Origin: Patella vulgata
Lineage: Eukaryota; Mollusca; Gastropoda; Patellidae
Direction: 5' to 3'
DNA length: 64,000 nucleotides
Assembly (NCBI RefSeq): GCF_932274485.2
Contig: NC_065886.2
Coordinates: forward strand, 32,227,501-32,291,500
The notes below the pieces were generated by a model. That model saw nothing but the letters and a program-made list of their open reading frames with translations. It was not told where the DNA came from and did not search any database. Shown here one piece after another: positions 45,120-55,009 of this stretch. Each line of letters begins with the position of its first letter. Position 1 is the first letter of the stretch. Both the position numbers and the translations under genes were made by a program.

Positions 45120-46390
45120 CCAGCCGCTCCCCTTCCAAAACTGGTAGCACTCAGACAAACCATGATACTTTGCAACACCTGGAGTAGGTGGCGAGTTCTG
45201 AATCTGGACATTACAAGATTTTCATTACATTTTCCCTAAGCTTTCTACTGTTTAGTTTGTTCGCCAAGCTGACAAACACAGTTCGGAGTTTTTATCCTCT
45301 TGAATCTTTTTGAAAGGGATACTTTTTCCAATACTAAACAATCTGTATGCTGTATCACATCCAGCTATAGCATGCACAAACGAAAGGGTGTCATGTTCTG
45401 TCAATAAGCAGAACTTCGTAGATTTTTTGAGTGAACAATTTGAAGACGATCATGTGAAAACATTGAAGACGAGTGAGAATGAAACCAATATGCTAATTGT
45501 TTACACAGGAGTGGAACGTGCTCTGTCAGATAGCACCCATGTGGTTGGGAGGACACTTGCCTCTTGGTTCTACTGTTCCATCTTACAAAGCCAAAGATGC
45601 CCAATCTGGTTTATAGGTCTGACAAGGATACTATAGCCATGCAGGTTATAGTAGTTATATATTATAATGTATGTCTTGAATATTTAAGATGATACATTAT
45701 TTTTAAAAGTGAAAACCTTCAAATTGAATTCATTTAAACTCCCTGGACAATAACTAAAGGTGACTAGTTAATACGGAAAAGTTATGTGATTCTAATGACA
45801 TGTTAATTTATTATAATCCCTTATTGTTTATAAAACAGTTATAGATAGAAAGTAACTGCTAATATGGCCTGTCTCGTGAACATGTCAATCGTATGATTAA
45901 TCTATCTTGTGTGAGGGCGTCAAACGATATCTTCCGTTTGTGAATGCCATAGCCAGCTGGGTGTGACACAACATCTAGATTGTTTGGAATTGGCAAATTG
46001 TCGCTTTCAAAAAGATTCAAGTGGATTAGAACTTCCGTAAACAGGCTGATATATTTGCCCTGAAAAAATCCACAAATGGTGGAATTAAAGCTGCAGGGGA
46101 AGGGGGTTCTGTGGTGTTTGTATGGTGGGCGAACAATGGAAACACTAGAAAGCTTGCGAATGACAAAGTTTAGTGAAAATGTATTGCAAATCTTGTCCTG
46201 TGTCCAGATTTAGAACTTGCCGCCGACACTAGGTGTTGCAAAGTATTATGGGTTATGTGTCTACTATCATGTGCAGCTGTGGATAGGAGGGACAGTACAT
46301 TAATCTCAGAAAAGTGGCGATGGAGACTTTAGAAAGAAAAGTAATTAGAGCCCAAAACAATTGTCTGTAGCTGTAAAATAGATTGTGACA
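45120..46390. pseudogene. Fragment X pair, P2 right arm
   Basis: Mirror of 35,390-36,700. The copy at 45,310-45,636 (+) keeps a 108-codon frame that differs from its partner by very few residues (for example GVERAL for EVERAL). The other (about 45,870-46,350, -) is frame-broken, although its partner at 35,620-35,928 is open. Retention of the 108-codon frame in both arms is probably due to low divergence, not constraint. Confidence 0.4.
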
Positions 46391-46803
46391 CCGCAAACTG
46401 CACCAGTAAGCGACACAGTTTAGAGTGTATTCACTAAAGCAGCGAATGTAAAGGTTTCACGTGTTTTTCAGGAGCAAGACCAGTTCGAATTTCAATAAGA
46501 TAAACCATACTTGGGACATGTGATAGACTACTAAGATTTTACAAGAAATGAGACAATTCAGAACTAGCTTTAATTTAATACCCATGTGATTTTTACATTT
46601 CAATTTTCCTGGGTGTTGAGTCAGTTTTTTTTTGACAATTGTATGCCAACATCATCAAAATATGACGTCATGGGGTTGATTTATGATAAATTCTGACTAG
46701 ATATACAAACTTCCGGGTGTAATGTTTCTATATGTAGAAATTTATAAGGTAAGAAACTCAATATTAAAAGGACTTGTTTCCAGACCGTTTATAGAGTTTA
46801 TTT

Positions 46804-48081
46804 TTAATGATGATTACAGTGACAGTGACCGTGTAGACATCCTGGGGTTCCGCCATGTTCACACTGACAGTTAGACAATTCATCATCAGTAGAGGCTCCA
46901 TGGTGGGTGCTCCGACTTTTGTGGTCTGAAAAATAACAAATACCAGATACAAATTAAATACTACATTTTGATATTACCATTACTAGGTAAGGCTTAACAT
47001 CCGCTTTCAGAATTTCTGGTGATTTCACAGAAAACTAGTGTTAATTACATAAAAGCCTTGGACCTAATACACTTTAATATCAAAGTAATATACTTTGGTT
47101 TGACTAAAGCTTAATAGTAATGCATATTGGTTTTACCATGGCTTTATGGTAATTCATATTGGTTTGACCATGTCTTTTTTGTAATAATATACGTTTGTTT
47201 GAGCATGGCTTTATTGTAATAGCCTATACATTGGTTGACCATGGCTTTATTGTAATATACGTTGTTTTAACTATGGTTGTATTGTAATATAGATACAAAT
47301 TAAAGACTACATTTTGATGTTACCATTACTAGATAAGTCTTAACGTCCGCCTCCACGCCGGTGGTGATATCGCAGAAAACTTGTGTTAATTACATAAAAG
47401 GATTGAACGTATCTTAATATCACCCCAGTACACTTTGGTATTGAAGTAATATACTTTGGTTTGACCATGGCTTTATGGTAATTCATATTAATTTGACCAT
47501 GTCTTTTTTGTAATATACATTGGTTTGGCCACGGCTTTATAGTAATATACGTTGCTTTGACAATGGCTTTATTGTAATATACATTGGTTTGAGCATGGCT
47601 TTATTGTAATAGCTTATAAGTTGGTTGACCATGGTATTATTGTAATATAGATTGGTTTGACCATGGCTTTATTGTAAGATACGTTGTTTTAACTATGAGT
47701 TTATTGTAATATAGAAGATAAATATAGGTTTAATACATTAATCAACCCGAAATGCAAGATTTAATTATATTATCTACCGAATTGGATTACAGCTTACTAA
47801 GAGACAGATAATATAGATGGGGTTGGGTGTGGCGGGGTGTTCACTCTATACAAACTAGTTCATTTCAAGTCACCGGGACCAACATATGGTTCAATTTCAT
47901 TTCACGTAGGGCCATCGCGACCCCCAGTCTATTGTCATAAAGTGGTTTCCGTACTAACCTTTACATTCACATCTTCCATCATGTAGATTACAGTGATGTT
48001 CTTCGTGAGCTTGACAGTGGATCACAGCTGCAAAATCATGGTTGCTGTCACAGACGCGTTGAGCTTCTACCACACATACAG
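46804..48081 (-). pseudogene. Secreted Cys/His-rich peptide, copy C (decayed, no exon 1)
   Basis: Exon 2 is 48,081-47,959 and exon 3 is 46,925-46,804 (122 nt). Splice sites look usable (GTTAGT donor; TTTCCAG and TTTTTCAG-like acceptors) and the phases fit. In module 1 one conserved Cys is Phe (NHDF) and the signal-peptide Trp is Cys. In module 2 the first Cys is lost (GASTDDE). There is no exon 1: upstream (48,420-48,603) is the same SINE-C that replaced it in copy B. Palindrome partner of B, with the same rewritten exon-3 start (THHG). Probably a pseudogene. Confidence 0.75.
47085..47705 (-). repeat. Intron-2 minisatellite of copy C
   Basis: Two arrays (47,085-47,290 and 47,440-47,705) of the TTTGACCATGGCTTTATTG repeat, separated by a duplicated SINE-C 3' fragment (AAGTCTTAACGTCCGCCTCC). 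Mirror of copy B's arrays but with fewer units, so copy number changed after the palindrome formed. Confidence 0.8.
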
Positions 48082-48419
48082 CTGGAAATAAATAAAACAT
48101 CATATTTATTATATGTATTATTCTAAAACCCTTTATTCTTACGATGCTTCACTTCCCAGGAGGTTTCAGGTTCGATGTCTTTACTCAATATGAGGTCTTG
48201 GGTTCGATCCCGGTATTAACCGAGATACGCTCTCTGGGTGTCCAGCAAGGTTTCCCATTTTTACGTGCACGTCTATATGTACACAGCTGGGCCATGTTTT
48301 TGTTCACTAATTCATCTTCATTGTCAGGTCGTACCTCTTGCACCACTGACAATGCCGGGAAATACATATGATCACTCTCGAGGAACCTGATATCCCCTAA
48401 TTAGTGAGTCGGCATCATA

Positions 48420-48603
48420 TTGAATGGTCTAGTGTGTTGCGCTTGGAGCTCTAGTTGGCAGGTAGCTTCTGGCTTGCGGTCGTGGTTTCGATCCCTGGGG
48501 TGATCGTATATACCTTCACATTAGGGGCGCCTTCTCAACCTCGTGGGTTTTCTCCGGGTACTCGCACAGGAAAGACCGCTAAAGACCCATACGTTGAGGA
48601 CAT
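48420..48603 (+). repeat. SINE-C between copies C and D
   Basis: GGTCTAGTGTGTTGCGCTTG, CGTGGTTTCGATCCCTGGGG, CTCGTGGGTTTTCTCCGGGT and AAAGACCCATACGTTGAGGA. Mirror of 32,287-32,488. It abuts promoter-like sequence (CATCTCCGTTTCAATTGATC) with the first exon of copy C missing. Confidence 0.7.
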
Positions 48604-48783
48604 CTCCGTTTCAATTGATCCATTTTAAGATTAAACCTAGGTCTACTTTCTTGATAGTCTGTTATCGTGCCGATCCTTTTAAACCAAGGCCGAAATCTAT
48701 ACATTGCATTTCAAATTATCAAGAAACTAGGTCCAGATGTCTTTTTAAATTTTAAAGTGGACCAAAGAACATTTGTGTTTTAC

Positions 48784-48790
48784 TATAAAT
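48784..48790 (+). promoter_or_regulatory. TATA box of copy D
   Basis: TATAAAT 60 bases before the ATG at 48,850, within TTTACTATAAATAATCAG. Identical in position and flanks to copies A, F and G. Confidence 0.7.
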
Positions 48791-48849
48791 AATCAGTTGA
48801 AACGGAGACGTGATATATACGAATTTGTACGTGTAAGAAAATCATCAAA

Positions 48850-50572
48850 ATGAAATTGTTGTTTTTAGTAGCCGTCGTAGCAGGTAAGTAAATGTTATAA
48901 AATTATTATTTCTTTAATGTTAAAAAAAATATGGCGCTGCTTCTTACTAACTAGGGGTTCTAGGGTGTTTGATCCTAAAGATTCTTCCTGTTTAAACATT
49001 GGTGTGTATTGGCATGCACGTAAGCTTGAGGAACACCGGCGCGTCCACCTACTCTGACAAGGGGAAACAACGACCGCAAGCCAGAAACTACCTGCCAACT
49101 AGAGCTCCAAGCGCAACACACTAGACAATTAGACCATCTCAATCCCTTAATTCCCGGATGTTTGATCCTCGGATTTGTTTCTGTGACGGCTATGTATAAC
49201 CTGTTGGAGTCATGGGTGATCAGGTTCCTCGAGAGTGATCATATGTATTTCCCGGCATTGTCAGTGGTGCAAGAGTTACGACCTGACAATGAAGATGCAT
49301 AAGTACACAAAAACATGGCCCAGCTGTGTACATATAGACGTGTATGTAAAAATGAGGAACAACGGCGTCTCCACCTGCTCTGATAAGGGGAAAACTTGCT
49401 GGACACCCAGAGAAATTATCTCGGTTAATACCGGGATCGAACCTGAAACCTACTGGTAATTGAACCATCGTAAGAATAAAGGTTTGTATAATAATTATAT
49501 AATAAATATGATGTTTTATTTATTTCCAGCTGTATGGGTGGTAGAAGCTCAGCATCATTGTGACAGCAACCATGATTGTGCAGCCGTGATCCACTGTCAA
49601 GCTCACGAAGAACATCACTGTAATCTGCATGATGGAAAATGTGAATGTAGAGGTTAGTACGGAAACCACTTTATGACACTAGCCTGGGAGTCACGATTGC
49701 CCTACGCGAAATGTAATTCAACCATATATTTGTCCCGGTGACTTGAAATTAACTAGTTTATGTAGAGTGGACATCCCGCCACACCCCACCCTTATCTCTC
49801 TTCTCTGTCTCTTAGTAAGCTGTAATCCAATGCGGTAGATAATATAATTAAAGCTTGCATTCGGGTTTCTACGTTCATTGATGTATTTAACCTATATTTA
49901 TCTGCTATATGACAATAACACCATAGTTAATACAACGTATATTACAATAAGGCCATGGTCAAACCAATATATATTACAATAAGGCCATGGTCAAACCAAT
50001 ATATATATATATTACAATAAAGCCATGGTCAACCAACTCATATGCTATTACAATAAAGCCATGGTCAAACCAATGTATATTACAATAAAGTCATGGTCAA
50101 CCAACGTATATACTATTACAATAAAGGCATGGTCAAACCCATGTATATTACAATAAAGCCATTGTCAAAGCAACGTATATCACTAAAAAGCCGTGGTCAA
50201 ACCTACGTATATTACAAAAAAGACATGGTCAAACCAATATGAATTACCATAAAGCCATGGTCAAACCAAAGTATATCACTTTGAAACCAAAGTGTACTAC
50301 AGTGATATTAAAATACGTTCAATCCTTTTATGTAATTAACACAAGCTTTCTGCGATATCACCATCGGCGTGGAAGCGGATGTTAAGCCTTATCTAGTAAT
50401 GGTAATATCAAAATATAGTATTTAATTTGTATCTGGTATTTGATGTTTTTCAGACCGCAATGTTGGAGCCCCACCAGGTACCTGTACTGATGATGACTTG
50501 TCTAACTGTCAGTGTGAACATGGCGGAACCCCAGGATGTCTACACGGTCATTGTCACTGTAATCATCATTAA
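48850..50572 (+). CDS. Secreted Cys/His-rich peptide, copy D (complete, three exons)
   Basis: Exons 48,850-48,883, 49,530-49,652 and 50,454-50,572; introns of 646 and 801 bp, both phase 1, with GTAAGT and GTTAGT donors and TTTCCAG and TTTTTCAG acceptors. The ATG begins MKLLFLVAVVAAVWVVEAQ; no upstream in-frame start fits. The 91-residue product has two six-Cys modules, HHCDSNHDCAAVIHCQAHEE leading into HHCNLHDGKCECR (exon 2), and GTCTDDDLSNCQCEHGG and CLHGHCHCNHH (exon 3). The mature N-terminus would be Gln-His-His, and in copies A and E Gln-Arg-His. An X-X-His N-terminus can bind Cu(II) or Ni(II) if the Gln is not cyclised (inference). AATAAA at 50,574-50,579 overlaps the region just past the stop, so the 3' UTR is very short. 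Partner of copy A across P2. Confidence 0.87.
49215..49470 (-). repeat. Old SINE in intron 1 of copy D
   Basis: CAGCTGTGTACATATAGACG and ACCGGGATCGAACCTGAAAC match the intron-1 relic of copy A. The 74-82 codon frames here are SINE translations. Confidence 0.6.
49905..50285 (+). repeat. Intron-2 minisatellite of copy D
   Basis: About twelve units (AAGCCATGGTCAAACCAA plus TATATTACAAT). One carries a short (TA)n expansion at 50,000-50,015 that copy A lacks. Confidence 0.85.
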
Positions 50573-51740
50573 AAATAAACTCTATAAACGGTCTGGAAAC
50601 AAGTCCTTTTAATATTGAGTTTTTTTACCTTATAAATTTCTACAAATAGAAACATGACACCTGGAACTTCGTATATCTAGTCAGAATGTATCATAAAACA
50701 ACACCATGACGTCATATTTTGATGATGTCAGCATACAATTTTCAAAAAACTGACTCAGCACCCAGGAAAAAGTAAAGGGAATATACTCTAAACTGTGTCG
50801 TTTACTGGTGCAGTTTGCTGTGTCACAATCTATTTCACAGCCACAGACAATCGTTTTAGGCTCTAATTTTTCTTTCTAATGGTAAGTGCAGGAGGACTAC
50901 ACCACACATAATTTACACAAAAACAAATCTATGGACAAGACACAATACGCAGAAATCACAAACAAACGAACATATCAAATTAAGTGAATGGATCCGGTGG
51001 CTAGCCGTAAGCGTCCACTGCGCTGTACAGTCCCGGACCTGTAGTGATGCAGACTTCACTCAAATTTGAAAACAATAGGAATATAACCCAGAGAAACCAT
51101 TGTGTAATGCCAGCATGAGTCAAGATCTGCTATATGTTACATGGAATATGCAAGTAAACATATTGAACTAAAAATTATCTATACAAGTAACCATATCGGT
51201 GAAATGCATATAAAAAAACAGGTAGTCTAAAAACTAAAAGTTTTAAGTTAAGTGAGAAAAGTTTTAAGTGTTCAATAGAATCGAGGTATATTGATTATAG
51301 CTGGGGCATATGTTCCATTTACCACAAAACAGAGTAAAAGACAAACAATACTGAATATAAAGAAGCAAATGAGAAAATGTAAACCATCTCGAAAGACAGC
51401 CGTCTGCTGACTGAATGGCGTGACGTAAAGGCGGTAGTTTGCTAATGACGTCAAAGTTTATAGAAATGTAATAAAAAACAAAATAAAAAGGGCGATACTC
51501 CAGATAAGATAACCCCAAATTTTTAATATACTATCGATTCAGGAACTAATCGGAATTATTCAGCTATGTAATTGCACTAATTATAATACGTAAAACCGTA
51601 CAAGAAATGCAAAACAGGTATGCTGAAGAAATCGTACTATAAACATATATTTATATAAAAGCATAACCAGCGGCTGCCAGGCAGGATACGCCCACATTTT
51701 GCAAGAGATGGATAGAGAACAAGCTAAAAACAGGATTTTT
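50573..51740. other. Non-coding stretch in the P2 right arm
   Basis: The shared 3' flank of the peptide genes (to about 50,760) is followed by AT-rich sequence mirroring 29,110-30,180. No gene or named repeat is seen. Confidence 0.6.
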
Positions 51741-53430
51741 GGTACAATCAGGGGCAATAATCCAGAAAGTTATGGTCTGAAATGCCCAAATATCAAAGGG
51801 GACTGAGATCTTTGGGATATAAAGATATGTTTTAAGTTTCATCAAAATCGGATAAAAATTGTGACCTCTAGGGGGTCCACGACCTTCGTAGCATACTTTT
51901 ACACAATTTGCGTACAATGTGCGGCAATTTAGTCGGGCAATTTCATTTCGATTTTCCCGAAATTCGAATTCAACCTTCATTATGGTGGAATGGTGATATA
52001 TTCAAACGGTTTTTAAAATCGGAAAAAAAAATTGTGAACTCTAATTGCGATTTTTCGAACAATCAGGAGCCATAATCCAGGAAGTTACGGTGTAACGGTG
52101 ATATATTCGAACGTTTTTTTAAATCGAATAAGAATTGTTACCTCTAGAGAGACCACAAGCTAAAAACGCGATTTTTTGTACATTCAAGGGTCATAATTCA
52201 GGAAGATACAATCCGATACGCGCGAATATCGAAAGGAACCAAGATCTTTGGGTTATAAACGTGTATTTCAACTTTCATCGAAATCGGATCACAATTGTGA
52301 CCTCTAGAGGGTCCACAACCTTGATTTACCAGATGTTTACACTATTTGCGTACGAGGGGCGGCCATTTTGTCCAGCAGTTTTGGCCAGATTTTCACAAAA
52401 TTCAACGTCAACAAACATTATGGTGTAACGGTGATATATTCGAACGTTTTTTTTAAATCTATCTATCTATACTAATATTTGTGACTGTCGTTTGTCTGTC
52501 TATTCGGGGTTGGCGGCTACACTAGGTCTGCCCCGAGTCTGAAATTTGGGGTATAGGGGTAGCTTGGACCGGGGAGTAACATAGGCCAGGTGGCGTTAGT
52601 CTAACCAGAGGCCATAATTCAGAAAATTACGATTCGAACCAAGACCTTTGGGTTATAAACTTGCATTTCAAGTTTCATCGAAATCGGATCAAAATTGTGG
52701 CCTCTAGAAAGTCTAGAGGGTCCACAACTTTGATATACCAGATGTTTACACTATTTGGGTATAAGGGGCGGCCATTTTGTCTGGCAATTTTGGTCCGATT
52801 TTCATGAAACTCAACCGCAGACAAAATTACGGTGTAACGGTGATATATTCGAACGTTTTTTTAAAAATCGGATAATAGAAAGGAACCAAGATATTTGGGT
52901 TATACACATGCATTTCAAATTTCATCAAAATCAGATGAAAATTGTAACCTCCAGAGGATTCACAACCCTGATACACAATATTTTGACACTATTTGCGAAC
53001 GAGGGGCGGCCATTTTGTCCGTCAGTTTCGGTCCGATTTTTACGAAATTCTAACTCAACCACCCTTAGGGTGTAACGGTGATATATTCACACGGTTTTCT
53101 TGGATCGGGTCCACAAGCTAAAAACGCGATTATCTTAGGGTGATAAACCTATATTTCAAGTTTCATTGAAATCGGATAAAAATTGTGACCTGTAGAATGT
53201 TCAACAATTGTGGACGGACGTCCGGATAGGGGCGACGACAATATACGTCTACGTGAATATACGTCCACATACAATCAGGGGTCATAATTCAGGAAGTTAT
53301 GGTCTGATATGCGCGAATATCGATAGGAACTGAGATCTGTGGGTTATAAACATACATGTCAAGTTTAAACTAAATCGGATAAAAAATTGTGACCTCTACA
53401 GTGTTCACAAGCTAAAAACTTGATTTTTCG
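51741..53430 (-). repeat. Dimeric satellite array, mirror copy
   Basis: The same two roughly 165-bp unit types as 27,240-29,110 with several units deleted, including the one 5' of the RTE-type retroposon remnant (52,458-52,606). Frames of 97-109 codons are repeat translations. Confidence 0.75.
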
Positions 53431-53432
53431 TA

Positions 53433-54435
53433 CAATCAGGGGCCATAAACATCCGATAAAATGATAACGCATGTCATTTTGATAGCTCGTGTAATAACAC
53501 CGACTGTTAAAATATTCATTAGATGATATAAAATAGAATTACACGCCCTTGATTTATGATCTACCTTAAGCCACAAATGACCAGGAAATCCACATGAAAT
53601 TCTATCATTTGGTGTTATGAGTCGATAATCGATAAGAGTAGAATAAAACGGGAACCTTGTTGCACCCAATATCACAATCAAATAATTCGTTGTGACTTTA
53701 TAGAAAGGAAGCGAATGAAATTGGGATTATGCCCGGTGAAAGAAATGCGTGTCTCATATAAAAATGATAACGCATGTCGTTTTGAAAGCTCGCGCAATAA
53801 CACTGACTGTTAAATTATCCATTAGATGATATAAAATAGAGTTACACGCCCTTGATTTATGATCTACTTTAAGTCACAAATTACTAGGAAATCCACATGA
53901 TAAAATTCTATCTTTTGATTTATGAGTCGATAATCGATAAGAGTGGAATTAAATGAGAACCTTGTTGCACCCAATATCACAATCAAATAATTCGTGTGAC
54001 TTTAAAGAAAAGCAAGCGAATGAAATTGGGATCGTGTAGCGTGAAAGACATGCGTGTCTCTAGGCCGATCGACGTTTAATTACCGATGCAATTGTCGTAA
54101 TTCAACGTAGCAAACAAAAAGGAGACCCCTCACTTGAGTCTTTTAAGTGGAGAAAATCTGTATAAAGTCCCGGAGCTAATTGCTGTCAACTTTCAGATAA
54201 TTAAAATGATAGAAAGGAAAATAGGAATAACTTCAAAGTTAACTTGGATATCAGGAATTGTCACCTGAATATGACAACGATTTGCCGATACACTTCCATC
54301 ATATGAAACGTGTATTATAACTAGTTGAATAAACTGTGTCTGCTTGTCTTTTGACAGAAGCAATGCTTCTTTGGCTGGCGTCTGCAAAGGTTGGTGGCTA
54401 ATTTTAATGACAATCTGCTTCCCAGCTTTCCATGG
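53433..54435 (-). repeat. Two tandem block R copies, the second with an ORF-D relic
   Basis: Block R appears at 53,433-53,750 and again from 53,754 (both with ATGATAACGCATGTC and CTTGTTGCACCCAATATCAC). The second continues into ORF-D reading leftwards: GATGCAATTGTCGTAATTC, GACAACGATTTGCCG, CTGTCTTTTGACAGAAG and CAATCTGCTTCCCAGC. A 64-codon frame survives (54,193-54,387) but the full frame is broken. P2 ends inside the first copy (53,613). Confidence 0.7.
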
Positions 54436-54479
54436 TAAAAGACGGTTTTAATTGCTTAGACAACAAAAGAAAAATATCG

Positions 54480-54620
54480 GCGATGTAAACAACAAATTTT
54501 ACTTAATAATTCCCGAATACCAAAGCCCTGTTCAGACGGTCGGACATGTGTATGGTGATATCCAAATTTGTTGTTCAAATATCGGTAATAACTTGCCCGC
54601 TTATAATTACTTTTTTCCTT
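54480..54620 (-). repeat. Satellite S unit
   Basis: CAAAGCCCTGTTCAGACGG, GTATGGTGATATCCAAATT, ATCGGTAATAACTTGCCCGC. It directly follows the ORF-D relic start, as in P1. Confidence 0.7.
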
Positions 54621-54689
54621 TTTTTTTTAATTGAAATACATTGTATATTAATATACATAAGAACGGTTTAAACATTTTCAAGTTACACT

Positions 54690-54960
54690 CTAGAACATTA
54701 GCATGTCTCAACCCCTGAAGTCTCCGGGTTCGTCGACAATGGCAGTGGTGCAAGAGGTAGACTGGCACGACAGAGGATCTAGTTTGAACACTGACGTGTA
54801 TATAAGCTTGTGGAACATTAGCGTGCACGTAAGGATGCGGAACGCCGACGCTTCCTCCTACTATGACAAGGGGAAACCATGCTGGACACCCAGAGAACGT
54901 ATCTCGGTTAAATGCGGGATCGAACCCGAGACCTCCTATTGAGAGACATCATAAGTATAA
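54690..54960 (-). repeat. Old SINE upstream of copy E exon 2
   Basis: GGCAGTGGTGCAAGAGGTAG, TGGAACATTAGCGTGCACG and GGGATCGAACCCGAGACCTC. Equivalent to the intron-1 relic in copies A and D. Its presence suggests that intron 1 of copy E extends at least this far upstream, where the module is joined to satellite S. Confidence 0.6.
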
Positions 54961-55009
54961 AGTTTTGTAGAATAATTAATAATAAATATGACGTTTTATT
55001 TATTTCCAG

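Larger units (their letters stand above)
43699..53613 (-). repeat. Right arm of inverted repeat P2
   Basis: Mirror of 27,061-42,751 minus the LTR element: SINE-A' (43,699-43,935), SINE-A (43,972-44,300), repeat E (44,345-44,620), fragment X pair (45,120-46,390), peptide copies C and D, non-coding DNA (50,690-51,740), dimeric satellite with RTE-type retroposon remnant (51,741-53,430), and block R to 53,613. Small indels are frequent (absent AAT microsatellite; shorter satellite; different minisatellite lengths). Confidence 0.93.

Noticed and set aside
49460-49657. 65-codon frame beginning MNHRKNKGLYNNYI that contains module 1
   Set aside because: It reads through intron 1 into exon 2. The spliced signal-peptide exon at 48,850 explains the coding part better.
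48850-50572. Metallothionein or known defensin identity for the peptide
   Set aside because: Metallothioneins lack a signal peptide and are not His-rich in this way. The cysteine spacing fits none of the defensin, macin or myticin patterns I know.
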